From NCBI GenBank assembly GCA_030531005.1, contig JAUMTW010000001.1, positions 203,227 through 267,226 of the forward strand: 64,000 nt of DNA, given 5' to 3'. Positions 45,642 to 55,629 of the stretch are shown piece after piece; position 1 is the stretch's first letter, and the number at the start of each line of letters is the position of its first letter. Position numbers and translations under genes: made by a program. The notes beneath the pieces were generated by a model that was not told the origin of the DNA, did not search any database, and saw only the letters and a list, made by a program, of their open reading frames with translations. Source of the stretch: Corynebacterium sp. GTDB lineage: Bacteria; Actinomycetota; Actinomycetes; Mycobacteriales; Mycobacteriaceae.

Positions 45642-46193
45642 TTTTCGAGTATTGGCTGGCCCGAGATCTTCTTGATCCTACTTCTCGGCCTTATTATTAT
45701 CGGCCCCGACCGCCTACCTAAGGTGATCGAGGATCTTCGTGCAGCCGTCTATGCCGCCCGCAAGGCAATCAATAATGCCAAAGCTGAACTCAACGGTGAG
45801 ATGGGTGAAGTCACCAAAGAATTTGAAGAATTCCGCAAACCCATCAATCAGATCGCCTCGTACACCACACTCGGCCCGCGAAAAGCCTTTACGAAAGCCT
45901 TGCTTGACGATGATGATACGTTCTTGGATGCCTTTGATCCCAAAAAGATTATGAATGAAAAGACTGTCGGCCAAGCACACCGCGAAGGCGGGAAGACCCC
46001 AAATAATGAGGTCCCAAATCCTAACCCCTCAGCGCCAAGTAATCAGACACAGCAACCAACGAACGCCCCGCATTCAGGCACGCCACGCACGGGCGGGAAT
46101 CCTGGTACTACTGGCTCTGCAGGCGTCGATGGTACCAATCCTGGCGTTCCTCCACAGCAGCGCACTGCATATAGTTGGGAAGATCTCATCTAA
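45639..46193 (+). CDS. tatB: Sec-independent translocase subunit TatB
   Basis: This 184-residue protein has one N-terminal helix with the TatA/B hinge (MFSSIGWPEIFLILLLGLII then IGPDRLPKVIEDLRAAVYAA), an amphipathic helix, and a long Pro/Asn/Gly/Thr-rich disordered tail (about 115-175). TatB binds twin-arginine signal peptides with TatC for export of folded proteins. The E at position 9 (WPE) supports TatB over TatA. In Corynebacteriales tatB follows sigE and its anti-sigma gene, as here. Confidence 0.92.
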   Translation: MFSSIGWPEIFLILLLGLIIIGPDRLPKVIEDLRAAVYAARKAINNAKAELNGEMGEVTKEFEEFRKPINQIASYTTLGPRKAFTKALLDDDDTFLDAFDPKKIMNEKTVGQAHREGGKTPNNEVPNPNPSAPSNQTQQPTNAPHSGTPRTGGNPGTTGSAGVDGTNPGVPPQQRTAYSWEDLI

Positions 46194-46208
46194 CAAAGCA
46201 CGCACAAT

Positions 46209-46243
46209 AGGGGCAGGTATCGAATCACGATACCTGCCCCTTG
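46209..46243. terminator. Bidirectional terminator between tatB and mrp
   Basis: AGGGGCAGGTATCG (46209-46222) and CGATACCTGCCCCT (46228-46241) form a perfect 14-bp stem with a 5-nt loop. The T-tract is short (TTGT), so efficiency is uncertain. Confidence 0.75.
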
Positions 46244-46323
46244 TGGGATTGTCGTAGGTAACGAGCATGAATGCGATAATGTCACGCCCGGCTATGCGCT
46301 GCCAACGTTATTTCACGCTTGCC

Positions 46324-47445
46324 CTATTTTACGCCGAGGCCTAAAGAACGCCCCGCCAAGGACTCCTTCCGAATCGAGAGGTGCTGCGCGATCTCGTGAA
46401 AAGCCTGTGCGGTCGGCGATTCCGGAGCAGAGAGTGAAATCGGAATACCGGCATCACCACCAGCACGCAAGGCAGGATCCAACGGCACACTGCCGAGCAG
46501 GGGCACATCCGTGCCAGTGATGTGGCTTAAGCGTTGAGCGACTTGCTCGCCACCACCAGAGCCGAAAACATCCATGGTCGTGCCATCAGGAAGCACCATA
46601 GCTCCCATATTCTCAACTACGCCGGCAATTTTTTGGCGAGTCTGCACGCTAATAGACCCAGCGCGCTCAGCAACTTCTGCCGCAGCTGCTTGCGGGGTCG
46701 TCACCACCAAGATCTCGGCATTTGGCACCAATTGAGCCACCGAAATTGCGATATCACCAGTTCCTGGGGGCAAGTCAAGCAGCAGAATATCCAAATCTCC
46801 CCAGAAAACATCTGCTAAGAACTGCTGAATTGCACGATGTAGCATGGGGCCACGCCAAACGACAGGGGCATTACCTTCTACGAAGTGAGCAATAGAAATG
46901 AGCTTTACGTTATGGGCAATCGGCGGCATAATCATGTCGTCGATTGCGTGGGGACGCTCGGCAGTGCCCATCATGCCTGGGATGGAATGGCCATAGATAT
47001 CGGCATCCAAAATGCCAACTTTCAAGCCCTGAGCCGCGAGGGTGCAAGCCAAGTTCACGGTGGTTGAAGATTTACCTACGCCACCCTTGCCAGAAGCGAT
47101 GGCATACACTCGAGTGGTGGAATCTGGCTGGGCAAAGGGGATGACAGGCTCGGCAACCCCGCCTCGCAATTGCTCGCGTAAGGCTTTGCGTTGCTCATCG
47201 CTCATCACATCAGTGGTGACCGTAACCGGTACGCCCTCTGCGATTTCTTCGACTGCAGCCTTTGAGTTTTCCACTAAGGTGTTCTTCATAGGGCAGCCGG
47301 CGATTGTGAGATAAATTTCCACCTCAATTGCCTCATCGGATACGGCGATGGATTTCACCATTCCGATCTCGGTGATGGGCCGATTAATTTCTGGGTCATA
47401 GACGCGGCTTAGGGCTTGGCGTACCTCTGCTTCGCTGATTGCCAT
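46324..47445 (-). CDS. mrp: Mrp/ApbC-family iron-sulfur carrier ATPase
   Basis: The 373-residue protein starts with a MIP18/DUF59 domain (AEVRQALSRVYDPEINRPIT, about 6-25, and TIAGCPMKNTL) and continues with the deviant Walker A IASGKGGVGKSSTTVNLACT (about 116-135), DADIYGHSIPGMMG and LLLDLPPGTGDIAISVAQLV. The usual C-x-x-C that binds a bridging cluster in many Mrp proteins is not evident in the C-terminal part. It probably delivers Fe-S clusters to apoproteins. It is convergent to tatB. Confidence 0.92.
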   Translation of the reverse strand: MAISEAEVRQALSRVYDPEINRPITEIGMVKSIAVSDEAIEVEIYLTIAGCPMKNTLVENSKAAVEEIAEGVPVTVTTDVMSDEQRKALREQLRGGVAEPVIPFAQPDSTTRVYAIASGKGGVGKSSTTVNLACTLAAQGLKVGILDADIYGHSIPGMMGTAERPHAIDDMIMPPIAHNVKLISIAHFVEGNAPVVWRGPMLHRAIQQFLADVFWGDLDILLLDLPPGTGDIAISVAQLVPNAEILVVTTPQAAAAEVAERAGSISVQTRQKIAGVVENMGAMVLPDGTTMDVFGSGGGEQVAQRLSHITGTDVPLLGSVPLDPALRAGGDAGIPISLSAPESPTAQAFHEIAQHLSIRKESLAGRSLGLGVK

Positions 47446-47503
47446 AACAACCTTCCAGTATTTGTGGGCTCATTCATACTTGGGGATGCCAAGTACGTGG
47501 GGG

Positions 47504-48073
47504 TTAAGGTGAGTCTGGATCCTCGGTAATCTCGCCTTGGATTGGCTCTGCAAGGTCAAGGTGGCGATCATGCAGGGCCATCCGGGAAGCAGCTTCATCG
47601 TCGAGTTTAGCCTCAATACGTTCTAACACGTTATGCACCTCTTCTAATTCATGGCGCAAATAATCACGGGTGACCACATCACCTAAGGCCAATCGCAACC
47701 CGGCAAGCTCACGGGTGATGAACTCCGTATCAGCCTTTGTTTCAAAAGCACGACGGCGGTCTTCATTCAAGCTCACTCGATCGCGGTCTTCTTGGCGATT
47801 TTGAGCCAGCAAGATCAAGGGAGCTGCATAGGCGGCCTGGGTGGAAAATGCTAGGTTGAGCAAGATGAATGGGTAGGGATCCCAGTTCCAAGCGAACCCG
47901 CCAACATTCAGCAAGATCCAGACCATCACAAATACGGTCTGCCACATGAGGTATTGACCAGTACCGAAGAAGCGGGCGATTTTTTCGGCAACAGCGCCGA
48001 TGGCGTCGTCATCGATTCTGAGCAGGCTGCGCCGCCCACTGAGTTTTGGGGTATCAAGTTCAGAACGCACCAT
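47504..48073 (-). CDS. DUF1003 membrane protein
   Basis: This 189-residue protein has two membrane helices (WQTVFVMVWILLNVGGFAW and PYPFILLNLAFSTQAAYAAP) followed by LILLAQNRQEDRDRVSLNED, the DUF1003 hallmark, and a coiled-coil-like tail with LRHELEEVHNVLERIEAKLD. Function is unknown; the family often sits next to MgtE/CorA-type or CBS proteins, as here. ATG 48073 is chosen since GAAAGG touches the ATG at 48085. Confidence 0.82.
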   Translation of the reverse strand: MVRSELDTPKLSGRRSLLRIDDDAIGAVAEKIARFFGTGQYLMWQTVFVMVWILLNVGGFAWNWDPYPFILLNLAFSTQAAYAAPLILLAQNRQEDRDRVSLNEDRRRAFETKADTEFITRELAGLRLALGDVVTRDYLRHELEEVHNVLERIEAKLDDEAASRMALHDRHLDLAEPIQGEITEDPDSP

Positions 48074-48168
48074 TGCTGATTGCATCCTTTCTACTGCTTA
48101 TTCTCGCTGCCACACCCGAGCGCCGATCTTCTTGATTGGAACCGACAGGGTGTAACAGCGATCTCATG

Positions 48169-49494
48169 CTACTGCTGGTTTTTTAAATGAGATCCGATAT
48201 ACGGATGTGAGGGACGAGCCGAAGAGTGCTCGGGGCGCAAACCTTGTTCGCGCCAATCATCGGGGAGCAGGTGATCGACGAGGTCATCCACGGCAACGGC
48301 GCCGAGTAAGTGCCCGTCTTCATCGATGACCGGCCCACAGACCAGGTTGTACATCGCGAAGTAACGCCCGGCGACTTCTTGGTCATCATCGGCATAGAGC
48401 GGGGGTAAATCCGGATCCAAAATGCCAGAGACCAGCGTGCTTGGCGGTTCGCGCAGCAGCTTTTGCCAGTGCACGCAGCCTAAATACTTGCCGGTCGGGG
48501 TTGCTGTGGGTGGGCGAACCACGAAGATCATGCTTGCAAGCGAGCTTGGTAGATCAGGATTGCGTATTAATGCCAGCGCTTCAGCCACCGTAGTTTGCGG
48601 GGTGACAGCAACTGGCTCGGAGGTCATCAACGCACCGACAGTATCGGGGCTGAAGCTCATCAAGCGACGCACTGGGGCAGATTCCTCCGGATCCATCAAT
48701 TCCAGCAGCACATCTGCTTTGGTATCAGGCAGCTCACCGAGCAAGTCGGCGGCATCATCGGGATCCATTTTCTCGAGCACGTCTGCAGCGCGTTCAATAT
48801 CTAAGGTTTCTAAAAGCTCTGCTTGGCGCTCTTCACTCATTTCCTGGAGCACATCGGCTAAGCGTTCATCATCGAATTCCTTAGCAACAAAGTGACGCTT
48901 ATAGCTTGGTAGATCATACAAAGCCGTAGCGACATCGGCAGGGCGCATGAGTTCGAATTCGGCGAGTAGCTCGGCATCAGGATCTGCCAAGCCAGTACCA
49001 GCAGCATGGATGCCATGCACATGCGCCCAAGGCACGGTGAAAAGCTCAGGACGGCGGCCAAAGGTAGGCCGCTTCGTCATTCCGGCGATACCCGCAACTA
49101 CCCAATCGCGCGTCCGGGTGCGTTCCAACTCTACATCGGCAATTTCTACCGGTTGGGAGTGCAAGTCTTGCATTTCAGGATCATCGATTTGGACCTTTGA
49201 GCCCACGACATCATTGAGCAAGGCCACTTCACCGGTGCGTGCCTTAAAAGCGCGTAGGGAAACTGAACCGGATACGAGGCTCACCTCCTGTGGCTCGATG
49301 GCAGCCACGCGCAAGATCGGCACGAAGATACGGCGTTTATTTGGCAGCTCGACGACTAAACCCAAAACTCGGCTGAGCCCATGAGGGCGCACATTGACGA
49401 TAACGTCACGAATACGACCAATGATATCGGTCTCTGGGCCGCGTACGACCATACCGGCGAGGCGCCCGGCAAACACCTTCGAAACTTCACTCAT
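48169..49494 (-). CDS. MgtE-N and CBS-domain protein lacking the membrane channel
   Basis: The 441-residue protein begins with a PRC-barrel-like part (FAGRLAGMVVRGPETDIIGR), then the MgtE N-terminal superhelix (ADVATALYDLPSYKRHF, ADVLQEMSEERQAELLETLD, AADVLEKMDPDDAADLLGEL) and two CBS motifs (VGALMTSEPVAVTPQTTVAE; DEDGHLLGAVAVDDLVDHLL). MgtE Mg2+ channels continue with five membrane helices; here the protein ends after the CBS pair with a polar tail. It may sense Mg2+ or nucleotides, perhaps with the DUF1003 membrane protein encoded downstream. ATG 49494 follows a -10 box (minus-strand TACACT at 49507-49502). Confidence 0.87.
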   Translation of the reverse strand: MSEVSKVFAGRLAGMVVRGPETDIIGRIRDVIVNVRPHGLSRVLGLVVELPNKRRIFVPILRVAAIEPQEVSLVSGSVSLRAFKARTGEVALLNDVVGSKVQIDDPEMQDLHSQPVEIADVELERTRTRDWVVAGIAGMTKRPTFGRRPELFTVPWAHVHGIHAAGTGLADPDAELLAEFELMRPADVATALYDLPSYKRHFVAKEFDDERLADVLQEMSEERQAELLETLDIERAADVLEKMDPDDAADLLGELPDTKADVLLELMDPEESAPVRRLMSFSPDTVGALMTSEPVAVTPQTTVAEALALIRNPDLPSSLASMIFVVRPPTATPTGKYLGCVHWQKLLREPPSTLVSGILDPDLPPLYADDDQEVAGRYFAMYNLVCGPVIDEDGHLLGAVAVDDLVDHLLPDDWREQGLRPEHSSARPSHPYIGSHLKNQQ

Positions 49495-49507
49495 ACTACC
49501 CAGTGTA
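49492..49507 (-). promoter_or_regulatory. -10 box giving a probable leaderless MgtE-N gene transcript
   Basis: On the minus strand TACACT (49507-49502) is followed by 7 nt and then the ATG at 49494-49492, so transcription would begin at 49495 or 49494. Confidence 0.5.
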
Positions 49508-49632
49508 CGCATGCACCGGCCAGTTTCTCGAACAGCGAATCAAGCAATGCGGCCCAGATATGGGAACTTGCTGAAGGTCTACGCCGTTAGACTTATATCA
49601 AGGCTCGACACGAGAAAGAAAGCGATCGCATT

Positions 49633-50148
49633 ATGCCTGCACATCAACGTTATAACACCCGCTATTCCGGGGCGCGGATTAAGCCTGAAGGTTGGCCAGT
49701 CGGTTCTTTTGAAACGTATGCGCAAGCCCAAGAAGCCGTTGATATGCTCAGCGATAATGAATTCCCCGTCGATGACCTCACCATTGTTGGCGTGGATCTG
49801 ATGGAAGTGGAAAGTGTCATTGGGCGTTTGACCTGGGGGCGTGTGCTTGCAAGTGGTGCTGCTTCTGGTGCCTGGTTGGGTCTGTTCTTCGGTATATTCT
49901 TAGGAATTTTGACCCCAGACTTCCAATGGGTCGGTTCTATCATTACCGGTGTGTTTATGGGTATCATCTTCGGCACAGTGCTTGCCGCTGTACCTTATGC
50001 CGCAACCCGCGGGCGCCGTGATTTTGTGTCGAATACTCAAATTGTGGCTGGGCGTTATGACGTTTTGTGCAAACCTGCAACTGCGCCGAAAGCACGTGAT
50101 GAGATCACTGCCTTCGTGAGTTCCAAGCCAGCTGGGGCTAGCAGCTAA
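49633..50148 (+). CDS. General-stress-protein-17M/DUF1269-like membrane protein
   Basis: This 171-residue protein has a domain WPVGSFETYAQAQEAVDMLS (about 20-39) with DLTIVGVDL, two membrane helices (GAWLGLFFGIFLGILTPDF, SIITGVFMGIIFGTVLAAVP), then RYDVLCKPATAPKARDEI. The first part matches the general stress protein 17M-like domain. The order with the MgtE-N protein in divergent orientation is also seen in mycobacteria (Rv1232c-Rv1234). Function unknown. GAGAAAGAAAG upstream may serve as ribosome binding site. Confidence 0.78.
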   Translation: MPAHQRYNTRYSGARIKPEGWPVGSFETYAQAQEAVDMLSDNEFPVDDLTIVGVDLMEVESVIGRLTWGRVLASGAASGAWLGLFFGIFLGILTPDFQWVGSIITGVFMGIIFGTVLAAVPYAATRGRRDFVSNTQIVAGRYDVLCKPATAPKARDEITAFVSSKPAGASS

Positions 50149-50506
50149 TTACCAAAAGTAAGCATGCAGGGGCATTGCAGTTAGAGGTGCCCTGGTAATT
50201 TCGTTGCTACATACTGATGCGCAGCTACCGTCTCTTACACAGTGCTGTCACGATTCAGTATAAGTTTCATCTAATAGCCGGAGTGCATTTTTGGGTGTCA
50301 AGATCGGCCCTAGGGAGGGATACCGATAGCTCTGGAATGGTGCGGCACACTGACTAATGGCTCGATTGCGCCCAAAAAACTGCTAGTATATGCGTTAGAA
50401 AATTTTCTGAGCGACTACTTCAAAAATGTATATGAAATTGTGTATGTGATCGCAAACATTCATGTGAAGTTTCTCGGTACGAAAAATAGGCTCATAAGGA
50501 GGGAAG
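50149..50506 (+). other. Gene-free AT-rich region upstream of the odhA-flanking lipoprotein
   Basis: No gene is seen in 358 bp. TAGTAT (50384-50389) in an AT-rich stretch may be a -10 box, without a clear -35. AAGGAGGGAAG at about 50496-50506 is a strong ribosome binding site. Confidence 0.4.
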
Positions 50507-51178
50507 ATGGCGTCTCGGACAGTAACAGCCACCATCTTAAGCTTAAGCCTTATCGCCAGTGCCGGGGTTATCAGTGCTTGTGACAGTTCAGAGCCAGATA
50601 ATACGATCCGAATCGGAGTGGATCGTCGTTCCACCCAGGCGGTGGTCATTGCAGAGATGTATCGTCAATCTCTGGAGCGCGGTGGCAGTCCGGCCACCCT
50701 ACAAGCCTTAGTCATTGGGGCAGAAGATACCCCGGCAGAAGTGCAAAAACAGGGTGTCCGTTTATTAGAGCAAGAGCAGATCGACGTGCTCATCGGTTGT
50801 ACTGGAACGCTGTTGCGTGTTGAGGCGCCTCGGCTAGCTGCTGAACTTTCGGAAGAATATACTTCCGAAGATTCTGAACTCAGTGAGGTCGAGTGGATAG
50901 ATAAGACCTACAGTGCGATGATGAGTCAGCTGCGGCGTGGGGTCGATGCCTCGAATCCCTCTATGGTTGCCGGCTGTAACGAAGACGCAGAGACCCCGCT
51001 GCCGGAAAGCCTCGTGCCTCTTTATCGCAAGACAGTGATTGACCGCAACGACCGTATCAAGCTTAATGACATTTCTGGTGGCATTACCGCAGATGAGCTT
51101 GAAAGTCTTATTGATGAAGTGCGCCGGGAAGGCGACACCACCCACTTGGTATCAGTGTACTTAGATTCCCTGGGCTAA
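50507..51178 (+). CDS. Short OpuAC-like substrate-binding lipoprotein
   Basis: This 223-residue protein has a signal ending in VISAC (Cys25). After it TIRIGVDRRSTQAVVIAEMY resembles the start of glycine-betaine/osmoprotectant binding proteins, and the end (PLYRKTVIDRNDRIKLNDIS, GGITADELESLIDEVRREGD) resembles their C-terminus. Full-length members are near 300 residues, so part of the second lobe is missing. No permease or ATPase genes are adjacent. Ligand binding is uncertain; an orphan lipoprotein at this place beside odhA appears conserved in corynebacteria. Confidence 0.72.
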   Translation: MASRTVTATILSLSLIASAGVISACDSSEPDNTIRIGVDRRSTQAVVIAEMYRQSLERGGSPATLQALVIGAEDTPAEVQKQGVRLLEQEQIDVLIGCTGTLLRVEAPRLAAELSEEYTSEDSELSEVEWIDKTYSAMMSQLRRGVDASNPSMVAGCNEDAETPLPESLVPLYRKTVIDRNDRIKLNDISGGITADELESLIDEVRREGDTTHLVSVYLDSLG

Positions 51179-51280
51179 ATTTGCCTCCACTGTGGGGCGC
51201 ATGCGCTGGCCGGCATCAATAGGAAGAGCTCGCAAGGCAGTTTTCGCGACGTCGCACAACCTCTTCGACTGTTAAACACA

Positions 51281-51311
51281 AAAAAGGAGCTGGATTTTTC
51301 CAGCCCCTTTT
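51281..51311. terminator. Bidirectional terminator between the lipoprotein gene and odhA
   Basis: AAAGGAGCTGG and CCAGCCCCTTTT (51300-51311) pair with one mismatch around the loop ATTTTT; A-runs and T-runs flank both sides. Confidence 0.8.
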
Positions 51312-51397
51312 CTGTTTCGCTCGCTACAACTCCGCTTACTACGGCTCCGCGTGGGAGCAGCCTAAGCGGTTATAATCACGCCCATTGTAACCTCGAC

Positions 51398-54300
51398 TTA
51401 GTCCGCGAAGGCCTCATCAAGCAGGTTCTTTTGCTCGATAGCGTGAACCTTGGACAAGCCAGTGGCCGTTGCAGCCTGTGCACGACGGGAAACGCGCTTG
51501 AATGGCAGTAAGTTCGGAATGAGCTCTGGGAGGTGCTCATTGAGGAATGGCCATGGGCCCTGGTTGGCTGGCTCATCCTGACAGAAGCGAATCTCAGTGG
51601 CATTCGGGTAGGTATCGAATGCTTCACGCAAGCGGTTATGTGGGGTTGGGTAAAGCATCTCTAGGCGGATGATGGCCACATCATCGCGCTTATCCTTCTC
51701 TGCTCGCTTGATTAGCTCATAATAGAGCTTGCCGGAGACGAGCATGATGGTCTTGACCTTAGAGACATCCCCGACCACTGCGCCATTGTGGTCCACGAAG
51801 CGTGGATCGTTGATGACTGAGCGGAACTTCTCGATTTCGGTGAACTCTTCCACACTAGAAGTAGCGGCCTTCATGCGCAGCATGGATTTCGGTGTGAAGA
51901 CGATCAATGGGCGGCGCAGTCCACCAAGGGCGTGGCGGCGCAGCAAGTGGAAGTAATTTGCAGGGGTAGATGGCTGCGCTACAGTCATCGTGCCTTCAGC
52001 ACACAGCTGCAGGTAACGCTCAATGCGTCCTGAGGAGTGGTCAGGCCCCTGGCCCTCATAGCCGTGTGGCAGCAGCAAGATTACTGAGGAAGTCTGGCCC
52101 CACTTCGTCTCACCGGAGGAAATGTACTCATCGATGATGGTCTGTGCGCCATTGGCGAAGTCACCGAATTGAGCTTCCCAGGCAACCACGGCATCAGGGT
52201 TGCCAACGGAGTAACCGTATTCGAAGCCCATGCCGGCGAACTCAGTCAGCGCGGAATTGTAGATCAGGAACTTACCGCCGTTGCCTTGTGCTTCAGCTAA
52301 TGCATTCAGCGCATTGTATTCCTGACCAGTGCGTGGATCGTAGACCACTGCGTGGCGCTGCGTGAAGGTACCGCGGCGGGTATCTTCACCTGCCAAGCGC
52401 ACCAGGCTGCCTTGGTTCGCCAAGGAAGAGAAGGCAATGAGCTCGCCCCAGCCCCAGTCGATCTCACCGGAACGCACCGACTTTTGGCGCTTGTCGACGA
52501 CAGGTTGAACGCGGTTGTGGAATTCGAAGTCGGCAGGGGCGGTGGCATAAGCATCGCCAATGGCTTCGATCTCGGCCTTGGTGATATTGGTCTTCAAACC
52601 ATGAGGCAGCTCCTGAGAAGAAGTGATGCCGGTTTGTGGCTTGAAGGCCTCTTTCTCGGTTTCCTTGACTTCGATGAAGACAGATTCCATCTGGTCATGG
52701 AAGTCCCGCTCTACCTTCTTAGCATCATCGGCACTTAACTCATCACGACCAACCAAGTCATCACGGTATTGCTCACGTACGGTCTTGCGGCCGTCAATGA
52801 GTGAGTACATCAGTGGCTGGGTCATTGAAGGATCATCAGCTTCGTTGTGTCCGCGACGGCGATACGAAATCAAGTCAATGAATACATCTTTACCGAACTT
52901 GCGGCGATACTCGGTTGCGATATGACCAACCCACACCACAGCTTCTGGGTCATCGCCATTGACATGGAAGACCGGGCATCCGAAAGTTTTGGCGTAATCA
53001 GTTGCATAATGCGAGGAGCGACTCGAATCTGGGGTGGTGGTAAAGCCGATCTGGTTATTAACCACGATGTGGACTGTACCGCCAACGTTGTAGCCACGCA
53101 GCTGGGAGAGGTTGAGCGTCTCGGGAACGATGCCTAGGCCGGCGAAGGCCGCATCACCGTGTAGCAACAGCGGCATTACAGTAAAGCCCTGCTTACCCTT
53201 ATCTAGAATATCCTGCTTGGCACGCGCGATGCCCTCCATAACGGGATTCACAGCTTCCAAGTGGGAAGGGTTAGCAGTCAGCGATACCTTGATCTCACCA
53301 TCATCGAACATTTGGTAGTGAGTTCCGCAATCGCCCAAGTGGTACTTTACGTCTCCGGAGCCACCAGTAGCCTTGGCCTCGATGTGGCCTTCGAACTCAT
53401 TGAAGATGGTAGCCAGTGGCTTGCCTACAATGTTGAACAGTACGTTCAAACGGCCGCGGTGCGGCATACCGATAACAACCTCGTCCAGGCCCTGGCTTGC
53501 TGCGGTATCGATCGCAGAATCCATCAGTGGGATCAAAGACTCGGCACCTTCCAAGGAGAAGCGCTTTTGGCCCACGTACTTGGTCTGTAGGAAGTTCTCG
53601 AAGGCTTCAGCCGCATTGAGCTGCTGCAGAATATACTTCTGTTCGGCACGAGTTGGCTTGGGCATACCAGCTTCCAAGTGGTCTTGGAGCCACAGGCGCT
53701 CATCACGATCGAGAATGTGGGTGTATTCAGTGCCGACCTTCAAGGTATAAGCCGCGCGAAGGCGATCGAGCACCTCACGTAAGGTCATGGTTTCCTTGCC
53801 ACAGAAGCCACCGACGTGGAAGGTGCGATCCAGATCCCACAGGGTCAGACCGTGGGTTTCGATGTCCAGGTCACGGTGATCTGGTACCGGCATGCCAGGT
53901 TGTACCCAGTGTAAAGGGTTGGTATCGGCGATCAGGTGACCACGGGATCGGTATGCCTCGATAAGCTGCATGACGCGGGTGTTCTTATCTACCCCTGTAT
54001 TTGGCAGATCTTGTGCCCAACGCAGTGGGGTATAAGGGATATGCATGGCTTTGAAGATGTCATCCCAGAAGGCATCATCGACAAAGAGTTGGCTCATCGT
54101 GCGCAAGAATTCACCGGATTCTGCGCCTTGAATAATGCGGTGATCGTAGGTGGAAGTGATCGTTACGAGCTTGCCCACACCAAGTTCTGCCAGACGATCG
54201 ACAGAAGCTCCGGCGAATTCGGCAGGATAATCCATCGAGCCCACACCGATGATGGCGCCTTGTCCCTTCGTCAAACGCGGCACAGAGTGACGGGTACCAA

Positions 54301-55150
54301 TACCACCGGGATTGGTTAACGAGATGGTGATTCCGGCGTAGTCATCCATCGTGAGCTTGCCCTTGCGGCTGCGGCTCACTATATCCTCATAAGCAGCGAC
54401 GAACTCAGCGAAGTTCAAGGTTTCTGCCTTCTTAATGGCAGCAACAACCAATGCGCGGGAGCCATCTTTTTGAGGCAAGTCGATGGCCAGACCTAAGTTG
54501 ATGTGATCTGGAAAAGTTACCGTAGGCTTGTTGTTCTCCACGCTATAGGAACTGTTCATGGCAGGATGGGCCATGACAGCCTTGACTAACGCGTAGCCGA
54601 TGATGTGCGTGAAGGAGACCTTGCCACCATGAGTGCGTTGTAAGTGGTTATTGATTAAGGCGCGGTTCTCGAACATGAGCTTGACCGGCATATCGCGTAC
54701 CGAGGTGGCAGTGGGGAGCTGCAAAGACTCATCCATGTTCTTCGCGATGGCCTTATAAATACCCTTGAGGGTTTGTTCCTTACCCTCTGGCCAATCCGTA
54801 GCGCGTTCTAAAGGAGAAGGCGCCTTGCGCTTTTTGGCATTGACCTGTTGAGTGCGTACATGTTCTGGGCTAGTAGAAGGGGTGCGGGCTTCGTCGTTAC
54901 GGTCGCTTAACTCCTGCTTCAAGCCGGTATTACGGGCCTTCTTTTGGGCAGCAGGATCTGCAATTGTTTGTTGCGCTGCGGGGGTTGCGCTCTTGGAATT
55001 AGTGCCAAGTTCGCCAGAGGCAGGTGAAATACCTTGCTTGGAGAAGAATTCACGCCATTCGGCATCGACCGAGGCGGGATCCTTCTGGAATTGCTGGTAC
55101 ATTTCCTCGACGAGCCAATCGTTTTGGCCAAAAGTATTTTCGCTGGTCAC
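51398..55150 (-). CDS. odhA: 2-oxoglutarate dehydrogenase E1 with fused E2-type acyltransferase domain
   Basis: The 1250-residue protein has an N-terminal helix [20 protein letters not shown] (E1 tail), a Pro/Ala/Ser-rich linker, a 2-oxoacid dehydrogenase acyltransferase domain (about 110-345; [16 protein letters not shown]) without a lipoyl domain, and the E1o core with [24 protein letters not shown] and NNQIGFTT. This fusion is specific to Actinobacteria. It runs the first step of 2-oxoglutarate to succinyl-CoA and in C. glutamicum is inhibited by OdhI. GTG 55150 ([10 protein letters not shown]) aligns with known OdhA starts; an ATG at 55168 has AAGGAA too close. Confidence 0.96.
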   Translation of the reverse strand: MTSENTFGQNDWLVEEMYQQFQKDPASVDAEWREFFSKQGISPASGELGTNSKSATPAAQQTIADPAAQKKARNTGLKQELSDRNDEARTPSTSPEHVRTQQVNAKKRKAPSPLERATDWPEGKEQTLKGIYKAIAKNMDESLQLPTATSVRDMPVKLMFENRALINNHLQRTHGGKVSFTHIIGYALVKAVMAHPAMNSSYSVENNKPTVTFPDHINLGLAIDLPQKDGSRALVVAAIKKAETLNFAEFVAAYEDIVSRSRKGKLTMDDYAGITISLTNPGGIGTRHSVPRLTKGQGAIIGVGSMDYPAEFAGASVDRLAELGVGKLVTITSTYDHRIIQGAESGEFLRTMSQLFVDDAFWDDIFKAMHIPYTPLRWAQDLPNTGVDKNTRVMQLIEAYRSRGHLIADTNPLHWVQPGMPVPDHRDLDIETHGLTLWDLDRTFHVGGFCGKETMTLREVLDRLRAAYTLKVGTEYTHILDRDERLWLQDHLEAGMPKPTRAEQKYILQQLNAAEAFENFLQTKYVGQKRFSLEGAESLIPLMDSAIDTAASQGLDEVVIGMPHRGRLNVLFNIVGKPLATIFNEFEGHIEAKATGGSGDVKYHLGDCGTHYQMFDDGEIKVSLTANPSHLEAVNPVMEGIARAKQDILDKGKQGFTVMPLLLHGDAAFAGLGIVPETLNLSQLRGYNVGGTVHIVVNNQIGFTTTPDSSRSSHYATDYAKTFGCPVFHVNGDDPEAVVWVGHIATEYRRKFGKDVFIDLISYRRRGHNEADDPSMTQPLMYSLIDGRKTVREQYRDDLVGRDELSADDAKKVERDFHDQMESVFIEVKETEKEAFKPQTGITSSQELPHGLKTNITKAEIEAIGDAYATAPADFEFHNRVQPVVDKRQKSVRSGEIDWGWGELIAFSSLANQGSLVRLAGEDTRRGTFTQRHAVVYDPRTGQEYNALNALAEAQGNGGKFLIYNSALTEFAGMGFEYGYSVGNPDAVVAWEAQFGDFANGAQTIIDEYISSGETKWGQTSSVILLLPHGYEGQGPDHSSGRIERYLQLCAEGTMTVAQPSTPANYFHLLRRHALGGLRRPLIVFTPKSMLRMKAATSSVEEFTEIEKFRSVINDPRFVDHNGAVVGDVSKVKTIMLVSGKLYYELIKRAEKDKRDDVAIIRLEMLYPTPHNRLREAFDTYPNATEIRFCQDEPANQGPWPFLNEHLPELIPNLLPFKRVSRRAQAATATGLSKVHAIEQKNLLDEAFAD

Positions 55151-55279
55151 GGCAGATCTTCGCCTCATTTCCTTGGGTTTGTTGAGTTTGTCAGTCCGAA
55201 TCCTGCGACAGCATGTATTCGCTTCTCTTAAGGCTAGCGGTTTTTCGTTACTAATGCTCGTTGAGACGGGCTTAGAGTG

Positions 55280-55314
55280 ACAAGTTTCATTAACACTTGT
55301 ACGCTTATTGTAAA
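55280..55314 (-). promoter_or_regulatory. Putative odhA promoter with overlapping inverted repeat
   Basis: On the minus strand TTTACA (55314-55309) and TAATGA (55292-55287) are 16 bp apart. The inverted repeat ACAAGT (55280-55285) and ACTTGT (55295-55300), spacer 9, overlaps the -10, so a repressor could act here. The leader would be about 130 nt. Confidence 0.4.
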
Positions 55315-55629
55315 TAATGCCAGGAAATTTCGAGATTGAAGCGATTGCCTATAGATTGTTCGGGGTTGGCAGGGGATCGGTCAGTGGTATAGCTACCCCC
55401 AAAAGTAGGGGTGAGTGCCTTGCTGAGCGACCGATTATTAGTTGTGTAACGGGTAGTTTCAGCAGCGTGTACAAGATAGGCAGCACAGAAAAAACTGCCC
55501 GAGGAGCGCGGAAACGTGGCATGCGCATTGGGCAGTGTATCAGAGGGGTAGTGTGTCGGAAGGAAGGTGGTGACACCGCCATAACCGGTGTGTAAACGGC
55601 AGTTTGTGGCGGTGCGGTCCTAACGGGAG
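55315..55629. other. Gene-free region between odhA and aroE
   Basis: No gene is seen. It holds the aroE terminator at 55489-55536 and, near 55565-55610, GC-rich imperfect repeats around GGTGGTGACACCGCC to which I assign no role. Confidence 0.4.
55489..55536 (-). terminator. Terminator of the shikimate dehydrogenase gene
   Basis: On the minus strand ACTGCCC (55536-55530) and GGGCAGT (55500-55494) enclose a long loop and are followed by TTTTTTCTG. Confidence 0.7.
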
